Assembly: GCA_002348345.1 (NCBI GenBank)
Contig: DEAY01000268.1
Location: 1 to 6,955, forward strand
DNA from: Verrucomicrobia bacterium UBA2970
GTDB lineage: Bacteria; Verrucomicrobiota; Verrucomicrobiia; Limisphaerales; AAA164-E04
DNA: 6,955 nucleotides
Reading direction: 5' to 3'
Shown here: piece by piece, positions 5,051 to 6,955 of the stretch
Layout of the letters: every line of letters begins with the position of its first letter
Position numbering within the stretch: position 1 is the stretch's first letter
Translations under genes and position numbers: made by a program
The notes under the pieces: generated by a model
Database searches by the model: none
The model's input: only the letters and a program-made list of their open reading frames with translations
What the model was told of the DNA's origin: nothing

Positions 5051-6955
5051 TCACGGTTGAGTAATCAGGAGGAGTCGGAAGAATCGGCTGGGGTTGGGCA
5101 GCCCGTCCAGCGGCTCGACCATCGCGCTTGTTTCAGCCGTCCAGTCTTTCGTTGTCTCCCAATTGGTCAGATCACGCGATGCTTGAAGGCGGTAATGTTG
5201 TCCGATCACGAGGGGCGCGGAAATTCGGGCACGATCGATATTCAGGATCGGTGGCAAGACGGGGGGGGGTGGATCATTATCCTGGATTTCAATTCTTGTT
5301 TGTGATGGGGTCCCCAGCCGATATCCCGGCCCGGGTTTCAGTGAGAGGAGCACACCCTCGGGTCCCTCGTGGTGAGAGTCATCAATCGGGAAGATTCGCA
5401 ATTCCACTGAAGCGGCTCCGGATGGCAGCGTGACGGATTCCGGATTGAAGAGGATGTGGAAGTCCTCCCGTTGCTGGGCATCTCCTTCCAATGTTAGCGG
5501 AATGGTGAGCGAATCAACGAGGTCTCCGGTTCGCGTGAGGGTCAGGAGAGCCGGAGTGGGTTCGGTTTCGGTGATCTTGTTTTGGTTTGTATGGATCGAA
5601 AGTTCGGGAAGCTGCGGCGGGGTTCTATGAACGCTCTCGAAGGTGGTGCCGATGTCCAAATTGTCGATTCTTAGCGTGCCAATGCCACCGCTCGGACTTC
5701 CGGTTTGGCGAAATGCCATCGCTTGGATCGGCGCCGGTTGAGCTAGCCCCTCGCTCTCAACAACCAGAGATGGGTTGGTCGCGGGGTTGACCCAAAGCAC
5801 GGCCTGATTGGTGGCGAGTTGATAGGCGACTTGGACTCGGTAGGGAATGAATGGATCGAGCTTCGTGGCATGGAATAACGGGATCCCGCTGGAATCGGCT
5901 TGAAGACCGACCTGGATCTGTTCGGGGGACTCATCGTCGGCTCGGACAAAGATCCGTCCTCTGAAATCTCGATTCCCACTTCCCTTGAAGTGGGCAAAAT
6001 AAGTTCCCGGCCCTGAGGGAGCAGAGATGATGGTAAGATCAAAACCGAGGTGGAGGACAAGGTCTTCCTCGGGCAAATAAGGGTGCCCAGGGAGAGGCAC
6101 ATTCAGGTCCTCAGTGGATTGATCGTTGAGCACCAGCGCTTCCCCTTGGACCAGGGTGGTCCCCGGATGCCCGCTATGGGGTTCCCAGTCGGTTTCCGGC
6201 GTGAGCGGACCATCGGAGAGTTCAAATGACTCGGAAAAAAGATGTCCGATTCGGTCATTGTCAAGAATCTCGAAATGAAGGGGGCTGGGATCGATCATTT
6301 CGTGGTGCCCGGATGTTTTAAATTCCAGGCTCAGGATCTCCGTCTCCTCCCGGTCCGAGTCGTCGATGACCCGGATCGAAAGTTCGGCGGTGCCATCGGG
6401 ATCAAAGACGATTGAATCGGGAAGCTCATGGTAATCGAGGCCACTGGTCGCCGTCCCCGAGGTGCGAAGCGACACAGTGACCGGTTGGTCTTCATCGGGA
6501 TGAAGGGTGAGACGAAGGAGGAGTTCCGTGTCTCCCTCCGAGATCGACTGAATGTCGCCTGGCCAGAATTGAAGCCAGGGGTTCGGAACGAGCGGTTGCG
6601 TTTCAGATTCTGAGTCCGTTAGAGAATCGCTCGGAGGGGCCGTGGAAGGTCGTTCCAAAACGGGATCAAATGTCGATGCAATGACCAAATTGTCGATCCT
6701 GAGTCGACCGATTCCGTTGCCTTGGCTCAGTGATTGTCGAAACGAAAAGGCGTTCACCATTCGAATGGATGGGTTGTCCCGATTGGTGATCGATTCACTG
6801 AGTTCCGACTCCGGGTCGACCCAAATCGTCGTTTGAGCAAGGGATTGGCGATAGGCGAGGACAATCCGATAGACGGTGCCGACAACGCCTCCCGGGAATC
6901 GCTGGGAATCCAACGCGAGACGGGAGCCCGAACTGATCCCGAGGTCAAAGCCGCC
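5051..6955 (-). CDS. Modular Calx-beta/LamG-like surface or secreted protein, 5'-truncated by window edge
   Basis: The frame is open to the right edge, so the start and any signal peptide are missing; 634 residues are visible (first visible codon = 1). Order: end of a beta-sandwich module resembling LamG-like domains (1-99, ending GRLRIDNL..ASTF), an acidic linker, Calx-beta repeat 1 (about 126-236; ISEGDTELLL, ATSGLDY, EILDND), a second, complete-looking LamG-like module (about 237-444, ending GTLRIDNLDIGTTF), Calx-beta repeat 2 (about 449-561; ITETEPTPALLTLTR, REDF, IEIQDNDPP), a proline linker, and a C-terminal domain (567-634) with GQHYRLQASRDLTNW and PSRFFRLLL. Calx-beta repeats carry DND-type acidic motifs and can bind calcium. 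The architecture points to an extracellular or cell-surface role, but no catalytic domain is visible. No PEP-CTERM or LPXTG signal is present. It is convergent with hinT. Confidence 0.9.
   Translation of the reverse strand, partial: GGFDLGISSGSRLALDSQRFPGGVVGTVYRIVLAYRQSLAQTTIWVDPESELSESITNRDNPSIRMVNAFSFRQSLSQGNGIGRLRIDNLVIASTFDPVLERPSTAPPSDSLTDSESETQPLVPNPWLQFWPGDIQSISEGDTELLLRLTLHPDEDQPVTVSLRTSGTATSGLDYHELPDSIVFDPDGTAELSIRVIDDSDREETEILSLEFKTSGHHEMIDPSPLHFEILDNDRIGHLFSESFELSDGPLTPETDWEPHSGHPGTTLVQGEALVLNDQSTEDLNVPLPGHPYLPEEDLVLHLGFDLTIISAPSGPGTYFAHFKGSGNRDFRGRIFVRADDESPEQIQVGLQADSSGIPLFHATKLDPFIPYRVQVAYQLATNQAVLWVNPATNPSLVVESEGLAQPAPIQAMAFRQTGSPSGGIGTLRIDNLDIGTTFESVHRTPPQLPELSIHTNQNKITETEPTPALLTLTRTGDLVDSLTIPLTLEGDAQQREDFHILFNPESVTLPSGAASVELRIFPIDDSHHEGPEGVLLSLKPGPGYRLGTPSQTRIEIQDNDPPPPVLPPILNIDRARISAPLVIGQHYRLQASRDLTNWETTKDWTAETSAMVEPLDGLPNPSRFFRLLLITQP
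5630..5923 (-). repeat. Module copy B of the duplicated LamG-like domain
   Basis: This is the downstream copy of the module at 6659-6955, aligned over about 98 residues from EQIQVGLQ to TTFESV. Each copy is followed by one Calx-beta repeat, so the repeating unit is the pair. The protein similarity is clear but diverged, indicating an old duplication. Confidence 0.75.
6659..6955 (-). repeat. Module copy A (partial) of the duplicated LamG-like domain
   Basis: This segment encodes the C-terminal half of a module that recurs at 5630-5923. Shared landmarks, in order, are YR(I/V).(L/V)AY, (I/L)WV(D/N)P, AF.(F)RQ, G.IG.LRIDNL and TF..V. At the DNA level 13 bases (CCAAATTGTCGAT) are identical at 6685-6697 and 5656-5668. 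The copy continues past the window edge. Confidence 0.75.

Overview
The window is an ordinary-looking chromosomal stretch of moderately GC-rich bacterial DNA. It has six genes plus one long surface or secreted protein gene cut by the right edge. The best guess for the organism is a verrucomicrobium or a close relative in the PVC group. This rests on the combination of a Calx-beta/LamG-like modular protein ending in a 'YRLQAS.DL.NW ... RFFRL' tail, a xylose-isomerase-like TIM-barrel sugar isomerase, an uncharacterised aldolase-like protein with a basic tail, and generally weak Shine-Dalgarno sequences. It is inference, not proof: no marker gene is present.

Layout. Positions 1-885 (+) hold a lactate/malate dehydrogenase whose N-terminus lies off the left edge; its specificity residue is Arg, which favours malate over lactate. 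Positions 912-2192 (+) follow after 26 bases and encode an aldolase-like TIM-barrel protein with a proline/arginine-rich C-terminal extension. Positions 2301-3308 (-) converge on it and encode a sugar phosphate isomerase/epimerase-like enzyme. A 322-base divergent intergenic region (3309-3630) carries a plausible sigma-70 promoter for the next block.

Positions 3631-4993 (+) form a tight three-gene cluster: nrdR (regulator of ribonucleotide reductase genes), an unrecognised 183-residue protein 2 bases downstream, and a HinT-type HIT-family nucleotide hydrolase 14 bases further on. The middle protein is the most interesting item. Its N-terminal 80 residues have the length, spacing and hydrophobic pattern of a degenerate ATP-cone, the same domain that NrdR carries. 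The cluster therefore looks devoted to nucleotide sensing or handling.

Positions 5051-6955 (-) converge on hinT and encode at least 634 residues of a protein built from two copies of a [LamG-like/beta-sandwich + Calx-beta] unit and a short C-terminal domain. It is open to the right edge, so its signal peptide and start are not visible.

I saw no tRNA or rRNA genes, CRISPR arrays, transposases or attachment sites. The region looks like core or lineage-specific housekeeping sequence rather than a mobile island.
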